A stretch of 64,000 nucleotides of DNA from Rhizobium sp. 11515TR (GCF_002277895.1 NZ_CP023000.1:992001-1056000); one strand, 5' to 3'. Counted from the stretch's first letter, positions 52,108-61,214 are shown. Program-made: numbers and translations. The notes: generated by a model not told the origin, from the letters alone.

Positions 52108-52956
52108 CTATTTCAGGCCGCTGGTCTTCAGGGAATCCATGATCTGCCGCTGGAAAATCACGAAGAGGATGAGAGTGGGAATTGCGACGATGGTGGAGGC
52201 AGCCATCATGTAGTTCCAGGAAGCCGAATACTGGCTCTTGAAGTTGGCGATGCCGACCTGCACCATCCAGAGGTTCGGATTGGAGGTGATCGTCAACGGC
52301 CAGAGGAAGGAGTTCCAGTTGGCGAGGAAGAACAGGATAGCAAGAGCCGACATGATCGGTCGGCTCAGGGGCAGAATGACGCTCCAATAGATGCGCCAAT
52401 AGCCGGCGCCGTCGATCACCGCCGCTTCCTCGATCTCGCGCGGTAATGAGAGATAATATTGCCGCAATAAGAAGATGCCGAAGGCGTTGAAGATCGCGGG
52501 AATGATGAGGCCCGCATAGGAATTGATCATGCCCATCGCCTTGACGATGATGAAGAGCGGGACGATCACCACCGGAAGCGAGACGAGAAAGGTCGAGAAG
52601 ATCGCCAGAAAGATGATCTCACGCCCGGGAAAGCGCAGGCGCGCGAGCGCATAGCCAGCCATGGTGTGGAAGAACAGCGCGACGATCGTAACCGTCGCCG
52701 ACACAAAGAAGCTGTTGAGCATGTAGCGAATGAAGGGCACACCCGTCAGCACATAGATGAAATTGTCGAGTGTCGGCGCTTCCGGTATCAGCGATGAGGA
52801 GAAGGATTCGGCTGCTGGTTTGAAGGCGATCGAGACCATCCAGAGCAGCGGAAACAGCGTCATCAGCGCCAGGATGGCAGCGATCAGCATCCACAGGCAG
52901 CGCACCAGCGTTACCTGCGATCGCGCGAGATAGGCATTGGAGACATCATTCGGCAT
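52108..52956 (-). CDS. Carbohydrate ABC transporter permease (MalG-like)
   Basis: A 282-residue permease with six helices. The EAA loop reads LPREIEEAAVIDGAGYWRIYWSVILPLSRP, and NWNSFLWPLTITSNPNLWMVQVGIANF is the typical C-terminal part. ATG 52956 overlaps the previous permease by 11 bp; a longer start is possible. Confidence 0.9.
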   Translation of the reverse strand: MPNDVSNAYLARSQVTLVRCLWMLIAAILALMTLFPLLWMVSIAFKPAAESFSSSLIPEAPTLDNFIYVLTGVPFIRYMLNSFFVSATVTIVALFFHTMAGYALARLRFPGREIIFLAIFSTFLVSLPVVIVPLFIIVKAMGMINSYAGLIIPAIFNAFGIFLLRQYYLSLPREIEEAAVIDGAGYWRIYWSVILPLSRPIMSALAILFFLANWNSFLWPLTITSNPNLWMVQVGIANFKSQYSASWNYMMAASTIVAIPTLILFVIFQRQIMDSLKTSGLK

Positions 52957-53890
52957 GATCGAAACGTCCTCCGCGCGTGACGGCAAAGAAAATGGCTGTC
53001 ACGGCCATGAGTGCGACGACCAGGATCGACGACATTGCAGCCGCATAACCGAAGGCACCGAAGGAAAAGGCCTGCTGATAGATGTAGACAATCAGCACCG
53101 CCGTCGAATTGGCCGGACCGCCCTTGGTCATGACATAGATGATGTCGAAGGCCTGGGCACCGGCAACGGCCGCGACCATCGACACCATGAGAACGAAGAA
53201 ACTCGTCGGCTTCAAGAGCGGCAGTGTGATGTAGCGGAAGCGCTTGACCGGGCCGGCGCCATCGATCATCGCCGCCTCATAATACTCCTTCGGTATGTCC
53301 TGCAGGCCACCCAGGAAGATCAGCATATAGAAGCCCATCAGGAACCAGACGCTGACAAGCACGACGGTGATCAATGCGAAATTCGGATCGCCGAGAAATG
53401 AAATTGCGGTAAGACCGAGGTTCGCCATGGTTTGACCAACGACGCCGATCTTGTCGATCACCATGAATTGCCAGACAAGGGCCACGACCACCAGGCTCAC
53501 CATGTTTGGCGCGAAGAACATCGACCGCATGACGGCATTGAAACGATTGGTCTGCTGCACGAGAAGCGCCAGCCCCAGACCGGTCACGTAAAGCGAGGGC
53601 ACGAGCATGACGGCATAAAGCGCCGTCACCCTCGCTCCCTTCCAGAACAGGGGGTCATGCCACATGCGGATATAGTTCTTGGCGCCGACGAAATTGTATC
53701 CGCCGAAACCATTGACTTCATAGACGCTCAAGGCGAGCGACAGAAGCATCGGCACGCCGAGGAACAGAAAGAGGCCGAGCGCGTCGGGCAATACGAAGAG
53801 GTAGCCCGCAACCCATTCGCGATGCCGGGCGGAAAGGCCTTTGCGCCTGCCATTCGCATGGCTTGTCGTCGCATCTGCAATTGTCGTCAT
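52946..53890 (-). CDS. Carbohydrate ABC transporter permease (MalF-like)
   Basis: A 314-residue permease with six helices after a basic N-terminus (HANGRRKGLSARHREW). The EAA loop is IPKEYYEAAMIDGAGPVKRFRYITLPLLKP. No ATP-binding gene is in this operon, so an ATPase shared from elsewhere (as for many MalFGK-type systems) must power it. Confidence 0.9.
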   Translation of the reverse strand: MTTIADATTSHANGRRKGLSARHREWVAGYLFVLPDALGLFLFLGVPMLLSLALSVYEVNGFGGYNFVGAKNYIRMWHDPLFWKGARVTALYAVMLVPSLYVTGLGLALLVQQTNRFNAVMRSMFFAPNMVSLVVVALVWQFMVIDKIGVVGQTMANLGLTAISFLGDPNFALITVVLVSVWFLMGFYMLIFLGGLQDIPKEYYEAAMIDGAGPVKRFRYITLPLLKPTSFFVLMVSMVAAVAGAQAFDIIYVMTKGGPANSTAVLIVYIYQQAFSFGAFGYAAAMSSILVVALMAVTAIFFAVTRGGRFDHAE

Positions 53891-53912
53891 GATCTCGTCC
53901 CGAAAAGAGAGA

Positions 53913-53942
53913 CGGCCGCTTAGGCTGGCTGCCCAGCGGCCG
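53913..53942 (-). promoter_or_regulatory. Intercistronic stem-loop after the sugar binding-protein gene
   Basis: CGGCCGCT (53913-53920) and AGCGGCCG (53935-53942) form a perfect 8-bp stem with a 14-nt loop, between the binding-protein stop (53950) and the permease start. Confidence 0.5.
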
Positions 53943-53949
53943 GCGTTTC

Positions 53950-55302
53950 TTAGAGGATCGGCGCGCCGCTATAGGAACCAAGGAACGCGTCGAGCTGCTG
54001 CGAGGCCGAGGTTGCCGTCGCCTGGGGATCGGCGCCGCCGAGCTGCGTCTGCTGGATCGCATCGGAGATGATCTTGTAGACCTCCGGCGGCACGCGCGGT
54101 TCGGCGCGGGCGCCCGGATAGACATCGGAGGCGAATTTGCCGATCATGCCGGTCTTGAAAGCATCGCCGCCGGCAGCAAGCGCGCTTTCGCGCGGCGGCA
54201 TGTCTGACTTGCCCTTTGTGCACCAGTCGGCGACGCGCTGAACGGAGTCTTTTTCCTTGGAGGCCAGCGCCCAGGCACAGAACTGAGCCGCCGCATCCGG
54301 ATTCTTGCTCTTGGCATTGGCGACGAAGGCCCAGCCGCCGCCGACGGTTACATATTTGCCGTTTGGCGGTGTCGGCAGGCGGAAGACACCATATTTGAAA
54401 TCCTTCGCATTGCTCTGCAATTGCGAGATTCCCCAGATGCCGACATTCTGGATGGCACAGTAACCCGATGCGAGATTGGCGACCGTGTCGTTCGCGCCGC
54501 TGCCCATGACCTGGCGGGGTGCCACCCCGGAATTGACGGCATCCTGCCAGAACTTCAGAGCCTGTACCGTGGCGGGAGAATCGAAGGCGCTCTTGCCGTC
54601 CTTGCCCTGGAATTCGCCGCCTCCCTGCCAGAGGAAAGGATACCAGGTGAAGTTCTGATAGTAGCCCGGCTGGGTCTCGAACAACATGCCGAAGCGTTTC
54701 GGCGTCGTCAGCTTCTTGGCAAGCTCAAGCAGGTCGTCCCACGTTTTCGGAATATCGTTCTCGTTCAGCTTCGCCTCTTCGAAAGCCTTGACCGAATAGT
54801 ACATCGCCATCGGCTCGACTTCCATCGGAATGCCGTAGATCTTGCCGTCGACCATGCGGTTGGCGATCACGCTCTCCGGAAAATCCTCCTTGGCATCGAT
54901 ATGGGGCGTCAGGTCCTGCAGGACGCCACCATTGTAATAGCGCAGGAAATCGCCCGGCGAGATCAGGAAGATGTCCGGCCCCTCGCCGGAGGCGAATGCG
55001 GTCGCGAGCTTCGGTCCGTTGATATATTCCGCGTTCGGCACATATTCGAGTTCAACCTTTTGCGGATGGCTGTCGTTCCAGGCCGCGACCGCCTTCTCGA
55101 ACCAGTCGATCTGGCTCTGGACCGGACCGCCCGGCGCATAGAACTGCCAGAACTTCAACGGCGCGCTTTGCGCACGGACGGCCATGCGCGATATGTAGGG
55201 AAAACCGCTCAACCCGGCAGCCGCGCCGGCGGCGAAGATCGCGCCGCTCTTGAGCACGCCGCGACGGGTTGCGGGGGTGATGAACTTATCCTTACCAGTC
55301 AT
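53950..55302 (-). CDS. Family 1 sugar ABC substrate-binding protein, Tat-exported
   Basis: A 450-residue binding protein of the maltose type. The N-terminus has a twin-arginine motif, TRRGVLKSG, before a hydrophobic stretch and a R-A-Q cleavage region, so export by Tat is likely. PLKFWQFYAPGGPVQSQIDWFEKAVAAWND and FASGEGPDIFLISPGDFLRYYNGGVLQDLTP are standard for SBP_bac_1. WDDLLELAKKLTTPKRFGM and the large C-terminal lobe with GGGWAFVANAKSKNPDAAAQF complete it. It lies 59 bp downstream of the LacI gene. Confidence 0.9.
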   Translation of the reverse strand: MTGKDKFITPATRRGVLKSGAIFAAGAAAGLSGFPYISRMAVRAQSAPLKFWQFYAPGGPVQSQIDWFEKAVAAWNDSHPQKVELEYVPNAEYINGPKLATAFASGEGPDIFLISPGDFLRYYNGGVLQDLTPHIDAKEDFPESVIANRMVDGKIYGIPMEVEPMAMYYSVKAFEEAKLNENDIPKTWDDLLELAKKLTTPKRFGMLFETQPGYYQNFTWYPFLWQGGGEFQGKDGKSAFDSPATVQALKFWQDAVNSGVAPRQVMGSGANDTVANLASGYCAIQNVGIWGISQLQSNAKDFKYGVFRLPTPPNGKYVTVGGGWAFVANAKSKNPDAAAQFCAWALASKEKDSVQRVADWCTKGKSDMPPRESALAAGGDAFKTGMIGKFASDVYPGARAEPRVPPEVYKIISDAIQQTQLGGADPQATATSASQQLDAFLGSYSGAPIL

Positions 55303-55361
55303 GACTTCCTCCCATTTAGCGTTACCGCCACCACTCTCCTCCCGGGTGACAGAGCCTCAAT

Positions 55362-56366
55362 TCATGCGGTATCGAAGGCGTGTAGATTGCAGGGGATCAC
55401 GTCCGAACGCGCAGGTCCGGCATAAGCTCCCGAAAGCCTTTCCAGCAGCATCTCGGTTGCGCGATGAGCAAGCAGCGACGGCGTGTTGCCGACCCTTGTG
55501 ATCCGCGGCCTGACATATTCGAGCTGCGGCTGGTCGCCGAAGACGGCGATGCCGATATCCTTCGGCACGCTGATGCCGCGATCGAAGAAGGCGGCGAGCG
55601 CTCCGGCAGCCATCAGGTAGTTTCCGAAGAAGATCACTGAGGGCAGGTTGTCGCCATAGTTCGCTAGGAGCCAATCGACTGCCTCTTGCCCTGACGGGCC
55701 AAGATAACTTCCTTCCCGCCGCAGTTCGGCAATCGGCTCGACGCCGTTGTCACGCAGGCCCTGTTCGAAACCGGCAGCGCGCGCCATGGCTTCGGCGAAG
55801 AAGGAGGGGCCGGTCAGATGCGCAATCCGGCGATGGCCCTTCTGGGCCAGATAGCTTCCCATCTGATGGCCGCCGCCGAAATCGTCGATCTTGACACTGT
55901 CGACCGCCCGGTTCGGCAGGTCGCCGATAAACACTGTGGGAAGATCGATTTCGAGCAGCGCGTCATGCATGCCATGGAGCGCGAAATCGCCGACGATGAG
56001 GCCATCGATACGCCGGCTGCGGATCTGGCGGAGGTAGTGCTTGCCATGCTCCTGTGAATGGCCGCCGGGAACATCGGTATTGAAGATCAGGAGATCGATC
56101 CCGATCGCCTCGAGATCCGACTGCGCCGCCTGCACCATTTCCGGATAGAAGGGGTTGCGGATATCCGGGATCAGCATGGCAACGAGATTGGTACGGCCGG
56201 TCCGGAGGCTTTGGGCGAGCGGGTTCGGCACATAACCAAGCTCCGCGATCGCTTCCTGAACGCGCTTGCGCAAGTCCGCCGAAACGCGATCGGCATGATT
56301 TAGCACATGCGACACAGTGGTCGGCGACACTCCGGCACGCTTGGCAACTTTGGCGATTGTGGTCAT
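55362..56366 (-). CDS. LacI-family transcriptional regulator
   Basis: A 334-residue regulator: TIAKVAKRAGVSPTTVSHVLNHADRVSADLRKRVQEAIAELGYVPNPLAQSLRTGRTNLVAMLIPDIRNPFY is a full HTH, hinge and domain junction; the sensor follows with DGLIVGDFALHG and LPSVIFFGNYLMAAGALAAFFDRG. It is the first gene of the operon, with a 42-bp perfect palindromic double site directly upstream, so self-repression and control of the whole unit are likely. Confidence 0.92.
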   Translation of the reverse strand: MTTIAKVAKRAGVSPTTVSHVLNHADRVSADLRKRVQEAIAELGYVPNPLAQSLRTGRTNLVAMLIPDIRNPFYPEMVQAAQSDLEAIGIDLLIFNTDVPGGHSQEHGKHYLRQIRSRRIDGLIVGDFALHGMHDALLEIDLPTVFIGDLPNRAVDSVKIDDFGGGHQMGSYLAQKGHRRIAHLTGPSFFAEAMARAAGFEQGLRDNGVEPIAELRREGSYLGPSGQEAVDWLLANYGDNLPSVIFFGNYLMAAGALAAFFDRGISVPKDIGIAVFGDQPQLEYVRPRITRVGNTPSLLAHRATEMLLERLSGAYAGPARSDVIPCNLHAFDTA

Positions 56367-56383
56367 GGGAGTAGGTTACGGCA

Positions 56384-56425
56384 TTGTAAATCGATTTGCA
56401 AATGCTTTTGCAAATCGATTTACAA
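56384..56425. promoter_or_regulatory. Perfect inverted double operator for LacI
   Basis: TTGTAAATCGATTTGCAAA (56384-56402) and TTTGCAAATCGATTTACAA (56407-56425) are perfect 19-bp arms with a 4-nt spacer. Each arm contains the LacI-type palindrome TGnAAATCGATTTnCA, so the whole holds two operators in opposite sense. It lies 17 bp before the LacI start. Confidence 0.75.
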
Positions 56426-56568
56426 CATATCCGTCCGGCAATATTAGCACATATTCCCGCGCTCGGACGCCACCCACCCTTGCCGTATCGACCGGCTGAA
56501 CCAAATAGAGATTGCCGCTCGTCCTTCGGCTGCAGGCGGCGAAAGTCACCACCCGATCGCATCAGGCA

Positions 56569-57159
56569 ATGAACCAATCTGCCATCAGCAAAGCGAACAA
56601 GGCGCTCTATACACGGATCATCGCCGGTATCGGCGGGCTTCTGGCGGGCGCACTGTCGCTCGGGCTGTCGATCTACGAAACCCGCACGGGAACAGAGGTG
56701 GCGCAGGTGCCACCCGGCAAACCCGTCGACGCGGGCCAATGGATGGTTATTCTCAATTCCGGCAGCGTCGCGACCGAAACGCCGGATGGCCGACACCTTC
56801 CCGATGGCAAGAAAGCGCTGACACTCGATCTAACCCTTGAGAACATGACAGCGGAAAGCTCGAACTTGTATCGGGATACGCTGAAGCTCGAAAATCTTGC
56901 TAACCCCCCGGCCCCACAATTCTATCTTGTCCGGGACAATGATTTGCTTTGGGACCTTCAGCCAATGATGCCGGAAAAGGTCAAGGTCGTCTGGCAATTG
57001 CCTGCGACGCAGACGCTTCCCAAGGTGCTGAATGTCGCGATCGTGGGAACCACTTACAAGCCGAAGGACAATCTCTATGCCGCGCCGGGCTGGTTCAACC
57101 CGAACGACGTGGCGCGCGTCGGCTTGCCGCTTTCGGTGGGACAAGGAGCAAATCCTTGA
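56569..57159 (+). CDS. Membrane-anchored protein of unknown function (first of three)
   Basis: A 196-residue protein with one N-terminal membrane segment (about 17-34, ITRIIAGIGGLLAGALSLGLS-like) and a periplasmic beta-rich domain: DAGQWMVILNSGSVATETPDGRHLPDGKKALTLDLTLENMTAESSNLYRDTLKL. This has the look of an Ig-like (DUF4352/telokin-type) fold. LYAAPGWFNPNDVARVGLPLS ends it. It overlaps the next gene start (TTGA). Not recognised beyond that. Confidence 0.7.
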   Translation: MNQSAISKANKALYTRIIAGIGGLLAGALSLGLSIYETRTGTEVAQVPPGKPVDAGQWMVILNSGSVATETPDGRHLPDGKKALTLDLTLENMTAESSNLYRDTLKLENLANPPAPQFYLVRDNDLLWDLQPMMPEKVKVVWQLPATQTLPKVLNVAIVGTTYKPKDNLYAAPGWFNPNDVARVGLPLSVGQGANP

Positions 57160-57719
57160 TACGCCTTTTACTTTCCTTATTGCTCGTCGGCATGACCGCT
57201 CTGCTCTTGGCGTTCCTGCAATCGACGACACCGAGCTATGCCGTCCTGACCGGCCCCATCGAAACGTCAGGACCACAGAAGGACACCGTGTCGAGCAAGA
57301 CGTTCAGCGTCAAGGTCGCCAAGCTCCTGCGCGCGAAGACGATCGCGTTTACCTCTTATGGCAAGCCTGTCGAGCGGCAGACCGAAGGCGCCTGGCTGAT
57401 CGTCAGTGTCGAACTGCAGTCGAAATATGATACCATGACCATCCAGGCCGCAGCGATCGAAGGAGCTTCCGGCCGCTCCTACCGGCAGACTCATCGTGCC
57501 GATGGTGCCCCCCGCCTTTTGCCATCCAAGGATTTGCAGCCGGGCCTGCCGACGACGGGCATCTTCATCTTCGAGCTGCCGGAAGACGAAACGAGCAATA
57601 TGGCGCTGGTGCTTTCCAGGCAGCCGTCCCCTCAGCTGGATTCGGAAATTCGCGTCAAGCTCGACGGCGAAACCGTCGAAACGCGCGACCGCGTGGAGAT
57701 CGGCAATAATGGCGTCTAG
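57156..57719 (+). CDS. Membrane-anchored protein of unknown function (second of three), TTG start
   Basis: A 187-residue protein. The start is TTG 57156: AAGGAG lies 7 nt upstream and it overlaps the previous stop. One hydrophobic segment (about 3-23) is followed by KTFSVKVAKLLRAKTIAFTSYGKPVERQTEGAWLIVSVELQSKYDTMTIQAAAIEGASGRSYR, which is DUF4352-like in layout, and IFIFELPEDETSNMALVLSRQ. Overlaps the third gene by 11 bp. Function unknown. Confidence 0.7.
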   Translation: MIRLLLSLLLVGMTALLLAFLQSTTPSYAVLTGPIETSGPQKDTVSSKTFSVKVAKLLRAKTIAFTSYGKPVERQTEGAWLIVSVELQSKYDTMTIQAAAIEGASGRSYRQTHRADGAPRLLPSKDLQPGLPTTGIFIFELPEDETSNMALVLSRQPSPQLDSEIRVKLDGETVETRDRVEIGNNGV

Positions 57720-58281
57720 ACGGGAGAGACGGCTGTGGTTGGCATCCCTGCTTAGCCTGCCCTTCCTGCTGGCTGGCAATTACGCCATCAACGCATGGCG
57801 CAACGCCGAGGATTACATCAAGCGAAACGAGCTGCGCGTAAGCGACAATGTCGGCGGACAGACCTATGCCAAGGCCTCCTGGACGCTCAACCAGGCAAGG
57901 GTAATCGGCGATGGGCGTGACGGAAAAATTGCCTTCCCCGGCCAGATGCGCCTGGTGGTCGTAAGGCTGGCCGCGAGAGCCGAAGACGATATCGGGCAGT
58001 CCTGGGCTCAATGCAGCCTGACCCTGACCGATCCGATGGGGCGCCGCTGGCAGCCCCTCAATTTCATTCTCTCCAAAGATCTCAGCCGCGACCTCGATCC
58101 AAAGGCGACCCCCATCAATGGCTGCGATACCATATCGCGCCAGCCGCCTGCCAAAAGCGCAAATACGCTCATAGAGGAAAAATTCGTCGTGCCGGGCGAC
58201 GCAATCTCCTCTTTGTCGGCGCAGCTGAGCTTCGCTTCGACGAGGCCGGACGCCATATCCTTCCCGCTGCGGCTGAATTAA
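57709..58281 (+). CDS. Membrane-anchored protein of unknown function (third of three)
   Basis: A 190-residue protein with one N-terminal membrane segment (about 9-25, LWLASLLSLPFLLAGNY) and a beta-rich domain: SWTLNQARVIGDGRDGKIAFPGQMRLVVVRLAARAEDDIGQSWAQCSLTLTDPMGRRWQPLNFIL. The same anchor-plus-Ig-like design as the two genes before it, so the three may be diverged paralogues. GGAG lies upstream of ATG 57709. Function unknown. Confidence 0.7.
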   Translation: MASRRERRLWLASLLSLPFLLAGNYAINAWRNAEDYIKRNELRVSDNVGGQTYAKASWTLNQARVIGDGRDGKIAFPGQMRLVVVRLAARAEDDIGQSWAQCSLTLTDPMGRRWQPLNFILSKDLSRDLDPKATPINGCDTISRQPPAKSANTLIEEKFVVPGDAISSLSAQLSFASTRPDAISFPLRLN

Positions 58282-58294
58282 AGCAGAGCCATGA

Positions 58295-58323
58295 GAAGCT
58301 GAACCGCTCCGCGTTTCAGCTTC
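58295..58323. terminator. Stem-loop between convergent genes
   Basis: GAAGCTGAA (58295-58303) and TTCAGCTTC (58315-58323) form a perfect 9-bp stem with an 11-nt loop. It follows the last gene of the three-gene set and overlaps the stop of the converging membrane-protein gene. No T-run. Confidence 0.5.
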
Positions 58324-59611
58324 CGCCGCGGCGCCACTCCCGCCCCTGCGCGAAGCCGATTTCCAGAGCTGCGGCAAGCAGGCAAATCTTGATCGGCATG
58401 ATGAGGACGCCGTCGCCCGGCGCACTGGGACTGCCGAAGACGAGCGAAATGGCCTGCGCAATCATCTGCCACAAGGGCAGATCGTGCGGACCGATGAGCC
58501 TGGAGACGCCGTACCAGGCCCAGGCCGAGCCCCAATCCAGCAGCCGGTATAGCAGAATGACCGATAGCATCAGCCCGAGACCGGAACCGAGGGTCAGGCC
58601 AACGCCCTCGGCCAATGCGCGATAGCGTTTTGCCGTGCCTGCGATGAAATGCGAAATGAAATCACGGATCGCCTTTGGCAGCGACTGCCAGCGCGAAACC
58701 GCACGCGCCAACCGGCCTTCCGTCAGCGGGCGCTCGCCATTGATGTCGTAGCCATAGACCAAGGCGGCAAGGGTCAGCCAGACGACGGGATAAAGAGCAT
58801 AGAAGAAGAGACCGAGTATTTGCCTGGAAAAGGAAAACGAGGCGTCCTCCGCCGTCGGCGGAAAGATGATGGCTGCTGCGGCATCGCCGACCGGGTTCAG
58901 AAAGCCGAAAAAATGCCCGATCGTTTCGGGAAGCTTGGCGACCCAGGAACGGATGTCGCCTTCCCAGGTCGAAATGACAAAGAGACCGATGAAGGCCCAA
59001 TTCGCCTCGCACACAACGATGATAACAGCCCAGATCGGCGCTTTCGAACGCGCATGCATGAATTTGGCGAAGCGCCTGACTGCCCAGGCGATAGCAACCG
59101 ACACGAGGAGCCAGGCACTGCTGCCGAATTTCAGAGGATTATAACTTTCTCCGAACAGCATCAGGTCGAGCGATAGCCTGGAATACTCCCTCACCGTATC
59201 GCCGAGAAAGCCCCAGGCGGCGTAGTAGGCGAAGAATGGCACGAGCGTCAGCGCGAGTATCGACGTGAAGCCAGGCGCCGCGGCGCCATCGCCAGTATCG
59301 GTTTCCGGCCAGGCAGCCGCAACGCGCGAAGCGGCGTCAAGCGACGGTAGCCCAGGTCGCACGGTCTCGAACAGCGCGACGATGATGACAAGCTTCAGGA
59401 GTACGACAAGGGCCAGAGTAGAAAGCCCGGCCAGTGCATTCAGCCGGCCGATCATGACGGCAAGTTCGTTGAGAAGTGAATTTCCAATCAATCCGAGCAG
59501 CCACAGCGCCATCAGCTGCGGCCAGAAACGCCACAGCAGTTGCAGAGTGAGCGATGGCAGCCGGAACAGAAGCCGGAGCGGCGGGCGGGTATCCTGGGAG
59601 AGAACCGTCAT
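58316..59611 (-). CDS. Polytopic membrane protein of unknown function
   Basis: A 431-residue protein with roughly eight to nine membrane segments (for example FWPQLMALWLLGLIGNSLLNEL, LSTLALVVLLKLVIIVALFET, ILALTLVPFFAYYAAWGFLG, AVIIVVCEANWAFIGLFVIST, QILGLFFYALYPVVWLTLAALVYGY). No motif of a known transporter or enzyme was seen. It converges on the three anchored-protein genes; only position links them, so a shared function is a guess. Confidence 0.72.
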   Translation of the reverse strand: MTVLSQDTRPPLRLLFRLPSLTLQLLWRFWPQLMALWLLGLIGNSLLNELAVMIGRLNALAGLSTLALVVLLKLVIIVALFETVRPGLPSLDAASRVAAAWPETDTGDGAAAPGFTSILALTLVPFFAYYAAWGFLGDTVREYSRLSLDLMLFGESYNPLKFGSSAWLLVSVAIAWAVRRFAKFMHARSKAPIWAVIIVVCEANWAFIGLFVISTWEGDIRSWVAKLPETIGHFFGFLNPVGDAAAAIIFPPTAEDASFSFSRQILGLFFYALYPVVWLTLAALVYGYDINGERPLTEGRLARAVSRWQSLPKAIRDFISHFIAGTAKRYRALAEGVGLTLGSGLGLMLSVILLYRLLDWGSAWAWYGVSRLIGPHDLPLWQMIAQAISLVFGSPSAPGDGVLIMPIKICLLAAALEIGFAQGREWRRGGS

Positions 59612-59703
59612 GGCGCATATAGTAACAATCGAACCGCCAGTCGCCAAGACGCCGCTACAGGTTGCCAGGCGAACGGATCACCTGCGGTTGCTTGTGGAAT
59701 CGA

Positions 59704-60846
59704 TCAAACCTTTCGCACCTTGCGCCCGGTTCTGACGCCAGCCGGTGCGGCAACCGACGCACGTTTGACAAGCGAGCATTCGAGCTTGGTGATCTGGTAG
59801 CGGCGCTCTCTTGGCAAGACGGCCGTTTCCAGATGCTCGATCGCCCATTGGCCCATGGCCATGTGGGGCAGGATCGAGGTCGTCAAGGGCGGCACGAGAT
59901 GACGGCAGATGTCCTCGTCGTCGTAGCCCATGACCGACATGTCCTCCGGAATGTGGAGGCCAGCCTCCTTCAACGCTTCGTAGCAGCCAATGGCGGTACG
60001 GTCGTTCTGACAGAAGATCGCCGTCGGACGCTCGGGAAGCGAAAGCAGTTTCATGGTGCCGGAATAGCCGGCGCTCGCCGACCAGTCGCCCTCTATGACC
60101 AACTCTGGATCGAATGGAATGTCGGCCGTCGCCAAGGCCCGGCGATAGCCGGTCAATCGATCCTGCGCCGCCTGCATCCACGGTTCGCCCGTGATCGTCG
60201 CAATGCGATGGTGACCATGCGAGATCAGATGCCGCGTCGCAGTCTGCCCACCGGCTATTTCGCTCGGAACAACGGCCGGAAAGGCATAATCGGACGTATA
60301 GCAATTCAGAAGAATGATCGGGATATTGAGATCGTAGAGATAATCCGGCACCTCCACCTCGCGCGTGAAGATCGTCATGTAAATGAGCGCCGAGATGCCG
60401 CTGTTGCTGAGCGCCTTGATCGCTCTCGGCTCCATGACGGGATCGCTCATGGTCTGTGCGACGAGCAGAACGTTTCCGGCATTCCAGCAGGCTTGACGCG
60501 CGCCTTCGATCGCGACGACCGCCTCTGGACTGGTTGCAAGCTGGTCGACGGCAAAGCCGATGACGCCATCGAGCCTTGACGGAGACAGCAACGCCGGCGG
60601 CGCGGCAAGCACCGGCGCGACATAGCCAAGCTGGCGAGCTGCCTCGATGACCCTCTCGCGGGTCTGCTGCGACAGGCGCATGCCGGGCGTATTGTTGAGG
60701 ACGAAGGATACCGCGCTCTGCGAACATCCGGCCGCTTTGGCAATATCGGTCATCGTGACCCTCGTGCCGGAACGACGGCCGCTTCGCTTCGTTGCCCTGC
60801 TGTCGATGGCCGTGCGATCGCCGTTTGCAGCCGATATCTTCTTCAC
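59704..60846 (-). CDS. LacI-family transcriptional regulator
   Basis: A 380-residue regulator with an unusual basic N-terminal extension of about 30 residues before the HTH (VTMTDIAKAAGCSQSAVSFVLNNTPGMRLSQQTRERVIEAARQLGY). The sensor domain carries DGVIGFAVDQLATSPEAVVAIEGARQ and TAIFCQNDRTAIGCYEALKEAGLHIPEDMSVMGYDDEDICRHLVPPLTTSILPH, the usual effector and hinge blocks. The start is GTG 60846 with GGGGAG upstream. It is divergent from the ribose-type ABC operon and likely represses it. Confidence 0.9.
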   Translation of the reverse strand: MKKISAANGDRTAIDSRATKRSGRRSGTRVTMTDIAKAAGCSQSAVSFVLNNTPGMRLSQQTRERVIEAARQLGYVAPVLAAPPALLSPSRLDGVIGFAVDQLATSPEAVVAIEGARQACWNAGNVLLVAQTMSDPVMEPRAIKALSNSGISALIYMTIFTREVEVPDYLYDLNIPIILLNCYTSDYAFPAVVPSEIAGGQTATRHLISHGHHRIATITGEPWMQAAQDRLTGYRRALATADIPFDPELVIEGDWSASAGYSGTMKLLSLPERPTAIFCQNDRTAIGCYEALKEAGLHIPEDMSVMGYDDEDICRHLVPPLTTSILPHMAMGQWAIEHLETAVLPRERRYQITKLECSLVKRASVAAPAGVRTGRKVRKV

Positions 60847-61214
60847 TGCGTCTCATCTCCCCTGAACTGAAAACGGCCTACAATCCCCACGGCCGCCTTC
60901 ATGCGCTAATTTTTATTATCATCAAATGCACGATCTCGGCAACCGGTGCGGACAGGCATACAATCGCCGCCCACATCTGCAAGCGCGAGATCGCTGGCAA
61001 TTGAACCGAATAGCTAGATTTTCGAGATTCCACCGCTTCGCCCACACGCAACTGTATTACTAATACTATTTACTAATTGAAATTAGTCATATACGGTCGC
61101 ATGCGTGGTTGGACGTGCCGTATCTCGTTCGGCGAGAAACCCTAGGAGGGGGTTAGGACCGGCCTGCCGCGAGTTGCAACTAGATCTCGCACGCGGATCT
61201 ATGGGAGGATGATC
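60847..61214. other. Divergent promoter region of the ribose-type ABC operon
   Basis: 368 bp with no gene. It is AT-rich around 61050-61095 and contains the palindrome ACTAATTGAAATTAGT (61072-61087) and a partial repeat ACTAATAC just upstream of it. No CG-centred LacI site was found. Confidence 0.55.
61072..61087. promoter_or_regulatory. Palindrome in the ABC promoter region
   Basis: ACTAATT (61072-61078) faces AATTAGT (61081-61087) around GA, about 128 bp before the binding-protein start. A candidate operator for the divergent LacI-type protein, though it lacks the usual central CG. Confidence 0.4.
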
